From Fermentimonas sp. (GTDB taxonomy: Bacteria > Bacteroidota > Bacteroidia > Bacteroidales > Dysgonomonadaceae), in the NCBI GenBank assembly GCA_015478775.1, contig JADMKP010000010.1, forward strand, positions 112,593 through 176,592: 64,000 bases of DNA, given 5' to 3'. Below, in pieces: positions 1 through 8,584 of this stretch (positions within the stretch are counted from its first letter, which is position 1; every line of letters begins with the position of its first letter). A program made the position numbers and the translations under genes. Under the pieces are notes generated by a model. The model made no database searches. It saw only the letters and a program-made list of their open reading frames with translations, and was not told the DNA's origin.

Positions 1-50
1 GCATCTGACTGTTAATCAGAGGGTCCTTGGTTCAAGTCCAAGAGGAAGAG
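1..50 (+). tRNA. tRNA-Asn (GTT), 5' end cut by window start
   Basis: From the end of the D-stem onward this is identical to the complete tRNA-Asn 107 bases downstream. It keeps the anticodon loop CTGTTAA, the T-arm and the 3' acceptor strand AGGAAGA with discriminator G. The window edge removes the 5' half, so the gene itself is probably intact. No CCA is encoded. Confidence 0.93.
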
Positions 51-83
51 CAAAACAACCTGGAGAAACAAGAAAACATAAAT

Positions 84-157
84 TCTTCCTTAGCTCAGTT
101 GGTTAGAGCATCTGACTGTTAATCAGAGGGTCCTTGGTTCAAGTCCAAGAGGAAGAG
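84..157 (+). tRNA. tRNA-Asn (GTT)
   Basis: A 74-nt cloverleaf can be folded by eye. The acceptor stem is TCTTCCT/AGGAAGA, the D-arm GCTC/GAGC, the anticodon stem TCTGA/TCAGA around loop CTGTTAA (anticodon GTT, Asn), and the T-stem CTTGG/CCAAG. The discriminator is G and CCA is not encoded. It is the second copy of a tandem pair, 33 bases after the first. Confidence 0.96.
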
Positions 158-164
158 CAAAAAA

Positions 165-187
165 CGAGCAACACGGCTCGTTTTTTT
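165..187 (+). terminator. Rho-independent terminator of the tRNA-Asn pair
   Basis: The stem CGAGC / GCTCG closes a six-base loop and is followed directly by seven T. It starts about eight bases after the tRNA, as expected for the end of the tRNA transcript. Confidence 0.85.
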
Positions 188-328
188 GTTTTATAAACTA
201 TCCTAATTCCTTCCCTGTTAATACAAAAATGCATATCTTTAATACAAGATTGAATATTCTAGTAATTCAATTAAAATCATAAACACATTAATCTGCAGAC
301 TCACGGGTGTGTCCTTTTAAAGTATAAT

Positions 329-1285
329 ATGAAGAAAATATTAATAACATATCAGTTAAAAGCCGATGGCTTTGAAGAATTAAAAGAAAAATATGAAATA
401 ACTCAACCAGTAGGGAAGTCCATTTTCACTAAAGAAGAAGTTATGGATCTGATTCCCGAATTTGAGATCTTAATTCCAAATTTCAGTTTTTATACCGATA
501 AAGATATTATCGACAAAGGCACAAAGCTCGAATTAATTTCGAATTACGGAGTAGGATATAATAACATAGATGTTGAATATGCAACAAAAAAAGGAGTAGT
601 GGTAACTAATATTCCTAATTCTACACGAGAGCCTACTGCCGAACTGGCTTTTGCATTGTTACTGGGTGCTGCCCGCAGAATAGGTTATTACGATCGTAAG
701 CTACGGACTACTCAAGGTGTCAGCTGGGGTGTATACGGAGACAGCGGATTACCTGTATATGGCAAAACTTTAGGTATTGTAGGTATGGGTAGAATTGGAC
801 AATCTTTGGCACGCAGGGCTGTTGCTTCGGGTATGAATATAATTTATCACAACAGAAATCGACTGGCAGAGTCTATAGAGAAAGAATATGGCGCCAAATA
901 TGTTTCGAAAGAAGAGTTATTAAAGAATGCCGACTTTATCTCTCTTAATGCACCCTACACTCCCGAGACTCACAAATTGATTGGTGAGAAAGAGCTAAAT
1001 ATGATGAAAACAACTGCTATACTAATCAATACTGCCAGAGGTGATATGGTTGATGAGAGGGCTTTAGCATACTCTTTAAAAGAAAACAAGATATGGGCAG
1101 CAGCTCTAGATGTGTTTGAGAACGAACCACATATTTTACCCGAGCTGCTCGAACTCGATAATGTACTTCTCGCCCCTCACGCAGGAACTAAAACAATAGA
1201 AGATAGAATTAAAATGTCAATCGAGATGTGCCATAATATATTAGGATTTTACGAAGGCACATATCCGGTTTCAAGAGTTAATTAA
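329..1285 (+). CDS. D-isomer-specific 2-hydroxyacid dehydrogenase
   Basis: This 318-residue protein belongs to the NAD(P)-dependent D-2-hydroxyacid dehydrogenase family (glyoxylate/hydroxypyruvate reductase, lactate and phosphoglycerate dehydrogenases). The Rossmann motif GIVGMGRIGQ lies near residues 149-158. The catalytic triad is visible as Arg in NTARGD (about 236), Glu in ENEPH (about 265) and His in LAPHAG (about 282). Length and layout fit the GhrB-like group better than SerA, since there is no C-terminal ACT domain. The exact 2-oxoacid substrate cannot be read from sequence. The gene stands alone after the tRNA terminator. Confidence 0.9.
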   Translation: MKKILITYQLKADGFEELKEKYEITQPVGKSIFTKEEVMDLIPEFEILIPNFSFYTDKDIIDKGTKLELISNYGVGYNNIDVEYATKKGVVVTNIPNSTREPTAELAFALLLGAARRIGYYDRKLRTTQGVSWGVYGDSGLPVYGKTLGIVGMGRIGQSLARRAVASGMNIIYHNRNRLAESIEKEYGAKYVSKEELLKNADFISLNAPYTPETHKLIGEKELNMMKTTAILINTARGDMVDERALAYSLKENKIWAAALDVFENEPHILPELLELDNVLLAPHAGTKTIEDRIKMSIEMCHNILGFYEGTYPVSRVN

Positions 1286-1334
1286 TTTATATGGCTTATA
1301 TTAACAAATTGCTATCACATAAATAGTTGTTGCT

Positions 1335-2042
1335 ATGAATGCTGTAAATATAAAAAACCAACTTTTGAATTTAGGAGATTCCGTTAGAGCCGTTCATTCA
1401 CTAGGTTTCTTTAAAACCGGAAAAGGTCAATATGGCGAAGGCGATAAGTTCATTGGCTGTACTGTTCCCCAAACCAGAAGTGTGGCTGGCAAGTATACAC
1501 AGTTGGCACTTGAAGAAGTTTCTGAATTGCTAAAAGATGAGATTCATGAATGCCGATTGTGCGCATTGGTTATTCTCACAAATAAATATTCTAAGGCAAA
1601 CGAATTAGAAAGATACGACATACTTAATTTTTATCTAGCCCACACCAATTATATAAACAATTGGGATCTTGTTGATATATCTGCTCATAAAATAGTTGGT
1701 GAGTGGTTCAAAAACAGAAACGATCGTTCTCTTATCTATGAGCTTGCCGATAGTAAACTTCTGTGGGATCAGCGTATAGCTATCGTTGCAACTTATACAT
1801 TCATCCGTAACAACGACTTTAACGATATATTAAGTTTATCAGAAAAGTATCTTTCGCATAAACATGATCTTATTCATAAAGCGTGCGGGTGGATGCTTCG
1901 CGAGGTTGGCAAGAGGGATGAAACGATGCTTACATATTTTCTCGACCAGTTTGCGCACCAGATGCCACGAACGATGCTCAGATACTCAATAGAGAAATTT
2001 CCCCAGGAGCTGAGAAAACAATATTTGAATATCAAAAAATAG
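1335..2042 (+). CDS. DNA alkylation repair protein, AlkD-like HEAT-repeat family
   Basis: The 235-residue protein resembles the DNA_alkylation (AlkD) family of HEAT-repeat glycosylases that remove alkylated purines. Family-typical segments are the N-terminal KFIGCTVPQTR motif, the helix containing ECRLCALVIL, NNWDLVDISAHKIVG, and the later block WDQRIAIVATYTFIR. The protein is soluble, with no signal peptide. Its stop lies three bases before the next start, so it is probably co-transcribed with the M16 peptidase, although the functions look unrelated. Confidence 0.87.
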   Translation: MNAVNIKNQLLNLGDSVRAVHSLGFFKTGKGQYGEGDKFIGCTVPQTRSVAGKYTQLALEEVSELLKDEIHECRLCALVILTNKYSKANELERYDILNFYLAHTNYINNWDLVDISAHKIVGEWFKNRNDRSLIYELADSKLLWDQRIAIVATYTFIRNNDFNDILSLSEKYLSHKHDLIHKACGWMLREVGKRDETMLTYFLDQFAHQMPRTMLRYSIEKFPQELRKQYLNIKK

Positions 2043-2045
2043 AAG

Positions 2046-3263
2046 ATGAATATTTATACTCATACACTGGAAAATGGACTAAGAATTATACATCGTCAGT
2101 TTCCATCCGAAATATCATATTGTGGTTTAGCTATAAATACGGGCTCACGCGACGAGTATGCTCATGAGTGGGGGATGGCTCATTTTGTAGAACATATGCT
2201 CTTTAAAGGTACTAAAAGGCGTAGGGCGCATCATATATCCAATCGTATGGAGAATGTGGGGGGCGACCTTAATGCGTATACTACAAAAGAAGAAACTTTT
2301 CTTTACTCTACATTCCTCAAAGAGTATTTCCCTCGTGCGGTGGAGTTGCTTAGTGATATTATCTTCAACTCAGAGTTTCCACAGTATCAAATTGATAGAG
2401 AGCGTGAGGTTGTACTGGATGAAATTGATTCGTATGACGATAATCCATCAGAGCTTATTTATGATGATTTTGAGAATTTAATGTTCTCCGGACACGATAT
2501 AGGTCATTATATTCTAGGTGAACCTCATACGCTTAACTCTTTCAATAGCGATATTGTGAATTCTTTCGTTAAACGACAATATCAAACTTCTGAGATGGTT
2601 TTTTTCTCTTTCGGTAAAACTCCATTTTCAAAAGTTTTAAAATTAACCGAGAAATACTTTAATATTAAACAAGAACTGGTTGAGTCAAAAAATAGAGTTA
2701 CCCCTAGAGTAAAAACACCTGTAACCAGTATACTAGAGAAAAACACAACACAAACACATGTGGTGCTTGGTTGGAATAAATATAATATGTTTCATCCCGA
2801 CAGGTATGCTGTATATCTGCTAAACAGCATTTTGGGAGGGGGCAGCCTCAATAGCAGATTAAGTAGGTCTCTAAGGGAGAAAAACGGACTGGTCTATAAT
2901 ATCGAATCAAATATTTCTCTTTATAGCGATACGGGTTTTTACTCTATATATTTTGCTTGCGACCCCAAAAACAGAGACAAGTGTCTCAAATTGATCAAAA
3001 AAGAGATTAAGGGTATAATGGATAAAGAGCTAACGCCCATGCAACTTACAGTAGCAAAACGCCAATGGAAAGGGCAATTGGGTATCTCTGCAGAAATTAA
3101 CGAAAATAATGCTCTTAGCATGGCCAAAAACTATCTTCATCACAAACGATTCATAGATTTAGAAGAGGTTTTTTCAACAGTTGATTCGATATCTGCTAAG
3201 CAAATTAAAAATGTTGCAAACGAGTTGTTCTCTTCAGCACCGTTTGAATTGATTTATAAGTAG
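2046..3263 (+). CDS. M16-family zinc metallopeptidase (processing-peptidase-like)
   Basis: The inverted zinc motif HxxEH is present as HFVEH at about residues 45-49, inside a typical M16 opening (NGLRIIHRQFP, INTGSRDE, HMLFKGT). The downstream Glu ligand is expected in the EREVVLDEI stretch near residue 120. The second half contains the M16_C-type segment GGGSLNSRLSRSLREKNGLVY. At 405 residues this is the short single-protein form, similar to the PqqL/YmxG group. No signal peptide is seen, so it is probably cytoplasmic. It starts three bases after the AlkD-like gene. Confidence 0.92.
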   Translation: MNIYTHTLENGLRIIHRQFPSEISYCGLAINTGSRDEYAHEWGMAHFVEHMLFKGTKRRRAHHISNRMENVGGDLNAYTTKEETFLYSTFLKEYFPRAVELLSDIIFNSEFPQYQIDREREVVLDEIDSYDDNPSELIYDDFENLMFSGHDIGHYILGEPHTLNSFNSDIVNSFVKRQYQTSEMVFFSFGKTPFSKVLKLTEKYFNIKQELVESKNRVTPRVKTPVTSILEKNTTQTHVVLGWNKYNMFHPDRYAVYLLNSILGGGSLNSRLSRSLREKNGLVYNIESNISLYSDTGFYSIYFACDPKNRDKCLKLIKKEIKGIMDKELTPMQLTVAKRQWKGQLGISAEINENNALSMAKNYLHHKRFIDLEEVFSTVDSISAKQIKNVANELFSSAPFELIYK

Positions 3264-3451
3264 GATAGTATGTTTCTCAAGTCTTTGCACTTAAGTATAC
3301 TTCTGAATTCTAGACTTACATTGTTTTATGACCCATAATTATACTCCGTTAAACTGCAACTCGAACAAAAAACCTCTCTGAGCGTTTTATATCTGTTTTG
3401 AAGATAAAACCTCTTCAGAACTGATAACAAACTTAACTAAAAAGATTAATT

Positions 3452-4075
3452 ATGAAAAAAATGAGATTTATGCTAGTTGTTGCAATGCTTGCAATGGTGA
3501 CAGTAGCAAGTGCACAGATGAATTTAGGGGTAAAGGGTGGAGTAAACATGTCTAACTTCTATGGAGATGAACTTAATGATAACAACGTTAAAATAGGTTT
3601 TCATATTGGACTTGCTGCCGATTACGATTTTGCCTACAATTCAGCTATACAAACAGGACTATTTTTCACAACTAAGGGAGCAAAGTATAGTAGTTCAGTT
3701 GGTGAAGCATCTGCAGACGTAACTGTTAATCCTATGTATCTTCAATTGCCTGTTCACTATGCATACAAGATTGATGTATCGCCAGGAACAAGAGTAGTGC
3801 TTCATGCAGGTCCTTACGCAGCCTACGGTGTAGGAGGTAAGTCTAAGTTGAGTGGCTCAGTTGGCGATGTTGGTGGCGAAACCGAAAGCGAAGTGTTTGG
3901 CGATGATGGCTTTCTTAAAAGATTTGATGCCGGACTCGGATTAGGTGTTGGTTTTGAATTTGGTCCATTGCTACTTGACTTAGGTTGGGATATGGGCTTG
4001 GTTAATATTGCAGACTCTGACAACTCCGATCTGAAAAATCAAAACGCTTATCTTTCTGTAGGATATAGATTCTAA
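3452..4075 (+). CDS. Outer-membrane beta-barrel protein (PorT/OMP_b-brl type)
   Basis: The 207-residue protein begins with a signal peptide (MKKMRFMLVVAMLAMV, cleavage likely after ASA-Q). Alternating hydrophobic strands rich in Gly and aromatic residues follow, starting with LGVKGGVNMSNF and ending in AYLSVGYRF, a typical C-terminal strand with final Phe. This is the small barrel type common in Bacteroidota. No function beyond outer-membrane localisation can be assigned. It is a single gene with its own terminator. Confidence 0.85.
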   Translation: MKKMRFMLVVAMLAMVTVASAQMNLGVKGGVNMSNFYGDELNDNNVKIGFHIGLAADYDFAYNSAIQTGLFFTTKGAKYSSSVGEASADVTVNPMYLQLPVHYAYKIDVSPGTRVVLHAGPYAAYGVGGKSKLSGSVGDVGGETESEVFGDDGFLKRFDAGLGLGVGFEFGPLLLDLGWDMGLVNIADSDNSDLKNQNAYLSVGYRF

Positions 4076-4099
4076 AAAGATAATAGTTTATAATATTTT

Positions 4100-4130
4100 G
4101 CCCTGTATGTTTTCATACGGGGCATTTTTT
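4100..4130 (+). terminator. Rho-independent terminator after the barrel gene
   Basis: The stem GCCCTGTATG / CATACGGGGC (one G-T pair) has a TTTT loop and is followed by A and six T. A nearly identical hairpin occurs at 11382-11405. Confidence 0.88.
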
Positions 4131-4132
4131 GA

Positions 4133-4191
4133 TATATAAATGATCACAAGGTATTTAAATGACTAGAAGGGTATGTAAATGTTTTCAAAGT
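4133..4191. repeat. Three imperfect ~20-bp tandem units
   Basis: Units start at 4133, 4152 and 4172. Each follows the pattern TAT-n-TAAATG, then six variable bases, then an AAGG-like end. The spacing is 19 and 20 bp, so this may be a degenerate relative of the 22-bp arrays elsewhere in the window or may be chance. It lies between the convergent barrel gene and rho. Confidence 0.5.
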
Positions 4192-4209
4192 CAATAATTA
4201 GCATGGTTT

Positions 4210-4242
4210 ACATAAAAAAATGAGGGAATCAATCCCTCATTT
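4210..4242 (-). terminator. Rho-independent terminator of rho
   Basis: Read on the reverse strand, AATGAGGGA / TCCCTCATT with a five-base loop is followed by a run of T (the A-run at 4213-4220 on the plus strand). It sits about 40 bases after the rho stop codon. Confidence 0.82.
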
Positions 4243-4279
4243 CTTATACTATTTTATATCTTGTTCTATGTGAATATTT

Positions 4280-6172
4280 CTAATCGTTCATCGAAATCAG
4301 AAACTCTTCATTACTTTTGGTCCTTCTCAAACGTTGCAATAAAAATTCCATAGCTTCCACAGAATTCATATCACTTAAGAAGTTGCGCAAAACCCACATA
4401 CGATTCAATGTTTCAGCATTAAGAAGTAGGTCGTCGCGACGAGTACTTGAAGCAATTATATCTACAGAAGGGAATATACGCTTATTAGAAAGTTTTCTAT
4501 CAAGTTGAAGCTCCATATTACCTGTGCCCTTAAACTCTTCAAAAATAACATCATCCATTTTTGAACCAGTATCAGTAAGAGCTGTAGCAATTATTGTGAG
4601 AGAGCCACCATTTTCAATATTACGTGCAGCACCAAAAAAGCGTTTTGGCTTATGCAAAGCATTGGCATCTACACCACCCGATAGTACTTTTCCAGAAGCA
4701 GGCTGCACAGTATTGTAGGCTCGTGCAAGTCTTGTTATCGAGTCAAGTAAAATTACTACGTCATGGCCACACTCTACAAGTCGGCGAGCTTTATTTAATA
4801 CAATTTCAGCTATCTTTACGTGATGATCTGCTGGCTCGTCGAATGTTGAAGCAATTACCTCAGCATTAACGCTTCTCTCCATATCCGTTACTTCTTCAGG
4901 TCTTTCATCAATTAGAAGTATTATCATATACACCTCGGGGTGGTTGTCTGCTATTGCATTTGCTATATCTTTCAATAGTACCGTCTTTCCAGTTTTTGGT
5001 TGTGCTACAATCAGTCCACGTTGCCCTTTACCAATAGGAGTAAACATGTCTACTACTCTGCATGAGAGATTATCGTTATGACCTTTAGTAAGGTTAAACT
5101 TTTCGTCAGGGAATAGAGGTTTGAGGTGATCAAACGGAACACGATCTCTTACCGCATCAGGGTTGCGTCCATTTAAACGATCTACTTTAACTAAAGGAAA
5201 GAATTTCTCTCCCTCTTTAGGAGGACGAATAGGTCCTTCTACAACGTCACCGGTTTTAAGTCCAAACAGTCTAATCTGTGATTGCGATACATATATGTCA
5301 TCTGGAGACGACATGTAATTATAATCTGAAGATCTAAGAAATCCATAGCCATCCGACATTATTTCAAGAACACCCGATGCTTCTAATATTCCATCAAAAT
5401 CATAAACAGGGTCTTTTTCCTTTTCTTTCTCCTTTTCTTTTTGTTTTTGAGCAGAAGCCACAGCTTGTTGTTTGTTAAGTTGAGGCTGTGGTTTTTGCTG
5501 CATTGGTGAAGGAGTTACCAAATCAAGAATAGAGACTTTTTCTCCGGTTATAGGGGCTGCAATTTTTGCTTTTTCTTCCACATCAACCTGTGGGTCTTCA
5601 GCTACTACTGGCGGCAATGTTACAGATGGAGTAGTATTTTTTTTCTCATCTTTTCTTTGTTTAGAAGATCTGAATACCAGTTGAATAGGTTTATTTTCTT
5701 TTGCATTTTCAGATGCAGGTTGGTTCTCCATTGTCTTAGGCGATGGCTCAATATTTGCAGCTTTTTCTGTAACTTCAGTTTTCTTTTCCACTACCTTTGC
5801 TTCAGGAACTTTCACCTCCTGAACTTTCACCTCTTGTGCTTTTGCTTGAACAGGTTTAACTTCCTGTTTTTTTACGGATTGATTTTTTATCTCCTGTGGC
5901 TTCACATCAGCAACTTTCTTCTCATTCTGCACAGGGTTTGATTGAGGTGTTTTGTTTTCGGTCTTTTTAGTAATAGTTCTCTTTTTATTGTTTTGCCTGG
6001 AACCTCCATCCGAAGTAAGTTTTTTTGTTTCAACTATTGCTTGTTCGTCAAGAATTTTATAAATAAGTTCTTCTTTCTTGTATGCATCAGGGCGTCTTAT
6101 CCCCATCTCCTTGGCAAGGACTCGCAATTCTGTTGTAAGCTTTTCGTTAAGCTCAATAATATTATAAGCCAT
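4280..6172 (-). CDS. rho: Transcription termination factor Rho with long low-complexity insertion
   Basis: Rho is the hexameric RNA-dependent ATPase that ends transcription at untranslated RNA. The 630-residue protein has an N-terminal Rho_N/SAP-like helix domain (1-45). A Lys/Gln/Glu/Val/Pro-rich, probably disordered insertion of about 200 residues follows (roughly 55-265), with repeated KxQEVK-type and EKEKEK stretches. The cold-shock-like RNA-binding domain comes next ([14 protein letters not shown], about 270-340), then the ATPase core. The P-loop is QPKTGKT near residue 390, Walker B is [16 protein letters not shown] near 475, and the Q/R-loop region is [23 protein letters not shown]. 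coli Rho is 419 residues, so the excess is the insertion, as is common in Bacteroidota. The gene is single, with its own promoter, leader and terminator. Confidence 0.98.
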   Translation of the reverse strand: MAYNIIELNEKLTTELRVLAKEMGIRRPDAYKKEELIYKILDEQAIVETKKLTSDGGSRQNNKKRTITKKTENKTPQSNPVQNEKKVADVKPQEIKNQSVKKQEVKPVQAKAQEVKVQEVKVPEAKVVEKKTEVTEKAANIEPSPKTMENQPASENAKENKPIQLVFRSSKQRKDEKKNTTPSVTLPPVVAEDPQVDVEEKAKIAAPITGEKVSILDLVTPSPMQQKPQPQLNKQQAVASAQKQKEKEKEKEKDPVYDFDGILEASGVLEIMSDGYGFLRSSDYNYMSSPDDIYVSQSQIRLFGLKTGDVVEGPIRPPKEGEKFFPLVKVDRLNGRNPDAVRDRVPFDHLKPLFPDEKFNLTKGHNDNLSCRVVDMFTPIGKGQRGLIVAQPKTGKTVLLKDIANAIADNHPEVYMIILLIDERPEEVTDMERSVNAEVIASTFDEPADHHVKIAEIVLNKARRLVECGHDVVILLDSITRLARAYNTVQPASGKVLSGGVDANALHKPKRFFGAARNIENGGSLTIIATALTDTGSKMDDVIFEEFKGTGNMELQLDRKLSNKRIFPSVDIIASSTRRDDLLLNAETLNRMWVLRNFLSDMNSVEAMEFLLQRLRRTKSNEEFLISMND

Positions 6173-6352
6173 CTAGATATATTGAAATTCGTTTATGGTA
6201 ATTGTAATTTGAAATATTCGAATTAAACTCTACTATATTTATGGAGGTATTTATTCCAAAATATTTAAGTGCAGAGAAGTAATTGAGTTTTGAATGAATT
6301 TGTAAATAATTAACAGTAGTATGAGTGTATTTTACTGTTGAAGAATCTTATG

Positions 6353-6384
6353 CAAAGATAGTATATATTTCTAAATATAGTCAA
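6353..6384 (-). promoter_or_regulatory. Bacteroidota-type promoter of rho
   Basis: On the reverse strand TTG (6382-6384), a 21-base spacer and TATCTTTG (6353-6360) match the TTG-N19-21-TAnnTTTG consensus. The inferred transcript has an untranslated leader of about 170 nt before rho, long enough for autoregulation, as is known for rho in other bacteria. No leader ORF was recognised. Confidence 0.7.
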
Positions 6385-6414
6385 TGTTTTAGCAGTTTTT
6401 TGCTCTAATATCAT

Positions 6415-7467
6415 TTATTCTTGCATATTTATGCTGTTTAATGTATTATTACGCCTTTCAATTTCATTTTTATACAATAATGATCTCCTTCTTTCCAAAG
6501 AATTAGGAGCCGTTGACTCAACAAAAAGATTATTGGCCTCATTTGCCCATTTATATGCCTCTTCCATATCACCCAACATCTCATATGCCAGTGCTATATT
6601 ACTTGCCGCTTTTGCTTTATTTACTTTATTCCTGTTAGAAGAATTATTATAGTACTCTTCCCACTTATTAATTGCTTTCAACCATTCTGCACCTTTAACA
6701 AATGTTTCTCCTTCTCGCATAAGCTTCGAAGCAGATGTATAATACCACCTGTCTTGTCTTTCCCAGTGAGGTGAAAAAACATATGTCATCTTCTCTGCTG
6801 CAGTGACTGCCAAAGTCTTCATTGCCTCTTCACGTGATGGAAGCATTTCTTGTGAGTAAGCTCTACCATCTTGAATATCAAAGCCAACCCAGTGTAAACT
6901 ATCGGTAAATTGTACACGCGGTATCTTGCCTTCCATTGTGGGTAGATAAACTCTTATAGTTGAATTAATCTTTCCGATAAGTTCGCTATAAGTATATCCC
7001 TGCTGCATGAAATGTTCTTTTTTGATAGTCTCAATAATCAACCTATCAAGTGAAATAATGGCATCAGCGCTAGTCTCTTTTCTTATTTCGTTCATTTTCT
7101 CAGGATCCATAAGCTTTTCTTGAAAAAAATCATTATCATTCCTAATCGGATCGTTATAAAAAGTAACTCTTTGAAAATAATTCTCATCATTAAGAAACTG
7201 TGCCAAAGCCTCGGTATAAAAAATAGCAATGCTATCTGACGATGCCTCAACTCTATTAGCAGTTGCGCTGCCTATATTCGATAAATTATGACCAATATCA
7301 GCAGGCTGTTCAACAACATTATTCACTACTACTAATCTCATAATATTATGAGGAAGAGTTACTTGAGCGGGTTCACGAGTTTCTACGGTTAGATATTTAA
7401 TTCCGGAACAATTACTCAGAATTAATGCAAAAGTTAAAACAATAATAAAAGGGTAAGTTTTATTCAT
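6415..7467 (-). CDS. DUF6340-like lipoprotein with TPR-like C-terminus
   Basis: The 350-residue protein has a signal peptide ending in a lipobox (LSNC, Cys about 20), so it is a probable envelope lipoprotein. The early segment VETREPAQVTLP followed by VVVNNVVEQPADIGH resembles the DUF6340 family of Bacteroidota, as far as I can recall. The C-terminal half (about 230-340) contains helical pairs with a TPR-like pattern (AEWLKAINKWEEYY, NIALAYEMLGDMEEAYKWA). No catalytic motif is visible and the function is unknown. It lies between rho and the divergent etf operon. Confidence 0.75.
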   Translation of the reverse strand: MNKTYPFIIVLTFALILSNCSGIKYLTVETREPAQVTLPHNIMRLVVVNNVVEQPADIGHNLSNIGSATANRVEASSDSIAIFYTEALAQFLNDENYFQRVTFYNDPIRNDNDFFQEKLMDPEKMNEIRKETSADAIISLDRLIIETIKKEHFMQQGYTYSELIGKINSTIRVYLPTMEGKIPRVQFTDSLHWVGFDIQDGRAYSQEMLPSREEAMKTLAVTAAEKMTYVFSPHWERQDRWYYTSASKLMREGETFVKGAEWLKAINKWEEYYNNSSNRNKVNKAKAASNIALAYEMLGDMEEAYKWANEANNLFVESTAPNSLERRRSLLYKNEIERRNNTLNSINMQE

Positions 7468-7488
7468 AGGTTTTGTAATTTATTTGGA

Positions 7489-7522
7489 CAAAGATAATAC
7501 CCAGTAAACGATTTACACCAAA
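7489..7522 (-). promoter_or_regulatory. Candidate promoter of the DUF6340-like lipoprotein
   Basis: On the reverse strand TATCTTTG (7489-7496) is preceded by TTTG (7519-7522) with a 22-base spacer, one longer than the usual range. Transcription would start about 15 bases before the ATG. Confidence 0.5.
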
Positions 7523-7628
7523 AATTAATTGATAATAATCTTAAATTTATATTTAGTTGCCACTATTAATTAACATTTATGTATCGTTAAATGTTTTCAT
7601 TTCAAGCTTCAGTTTAAACGTTTTTTGA

Positions 7629-7636
7629 TATATTTG
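7629..7636 (+). promoter_or_regulatory. Possible -7 element of the etf operon
   Basis: TATATTTG matches TAnnTTTG 40 bases before etfB. No TTG/TTTG is found at the expected -33 distance, so the call is tentative. Confidence 0.35.
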
Positions 7637-7676
7637 TGCTTTACTTCAAGATTTTATAACAGAAACAAACTTAAAC

Positions 7677-8549
7677 ATGGCATTTAACATTATTGTGTTG
7701 GCTAAGCAGGTTCCCGATACACGCAACGTTGGGAAAAATGCAATGAAAGCCGATGGAACGGTAAACAGGGCAGCACTTCCTGCAATCTTTAATCCTGAAG
7801 ATCTTAATGCACTTGAACAGGCACTGGGTATAAAAGAACAATATCCGGGATCTCATATAACCATGCTTACAATGGGACCGGGACGAGCTGCCGAAATATT
7901 ACGCGAAGGAATGTTTCGTGGTGCAGATGATGGAGTTCTTCTAACAGACAGGGCTTTTGCAGGAGCCGATACACTAGCAACATCATATGCTTTATCAATG
8001 GCAATCAAAAAGATTGGAGACTTTGATATAATAGTATCAGGGCGTCAGGCAATCGATGGTGACACAGCTCAAGTGGGTCCACAGGTTGCAGAAAAGTTAG
8101 GAATACCTCAAATTACCTATGCTGAAAACATTGAGGTGGTTAGTAACGATAAAATAAGAGTAAAACGTCGTCTCGAAAATGGGGTAGAGGTTGTAGAAGC
8201 TCCACTGCCCGCTTTAATAACTGTAAATGGTTCCGCACGTCCATGCCGACCACGCAACGCAAAGCTATTGCTGAAATACAAACATGCAAAAACTATTACA
8301 GAGCGTCAGATGGAAAATATTGACTATATAGATATTTACAGTAGCAGACCTTACCTTAATCTTACCGAATGGGGAGTATCTGATGTAGACGCCGATCCAG
8401 TTGAATGTGGCCTCTCGGGTTCACCAACTAAAGTAAAGAGAACAGAGAATGTTGTATTTCAGACCAAAGAGAGCAAACATATTTCAGATAGTGATATCGA
8501 GATAGATGCTCTTATGAAGGAACTGATTGAAAACCATACTATCGGTTAA
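7677..8549 (+). CDS. etfB: Electron transfer flavoprotein, beta subunit
   Basis: The 290-residue protein matches ETF beta (FixA): IIVLAKQVPDTRNVG at the N-terminus, the adenine-nucleotide region IIVSGRQAIDGDTAQVGPQ near 120, and the conserved recognition-loop segment ENGVEVVEAPLPALITV near 165-180. It pairs with the alpha subunit to pass electrons from acyl-CoA dehydrogenase. It is the first gene of etfB-etfA-acyl-CoA dehydrogenase. At 290 residues it is slightly longer than the usual ~255, in the range of FixA-like or bifurcating ETFs. Confidence 0.95.
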   Translation: MAFNIIVLAKQVPDTRNVGKNAMKADGTVNRAALPAIFNPEDLNALEQALGIKEQYPGSHITMLTMGPGRAAEILREGMFRGADDGVLLTDRAFAGADTLATSYALSMAIKKIGDFDIIVSGRQAIDGDTAQVGPQVAEKLGIPQITYAENIEVVSNDKIRVKRRLENGVEVVEAPLPALITVNGSARPCRPRNAKLLLKYKHAKTITERQMENIDYIDIYSSRPYLNLTEWGVSDVDADPVECGLSGSPTKVKRTENVVFQTKESKHISDSDIEIDALMKELIENHTIG

Positions 8550-8584
8550 GAAATTAATTTACTGATACCTATTTAAATTAAAAG

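Noticed and set aside
5657-6226. Forward ORFs of 94 residues each opposite the rho insertion
   Set aside because: They are Phe/Leu/Cys-rich translations of the antisense of a Lys/Glu/Gln-rich region, as expected from composition alone.
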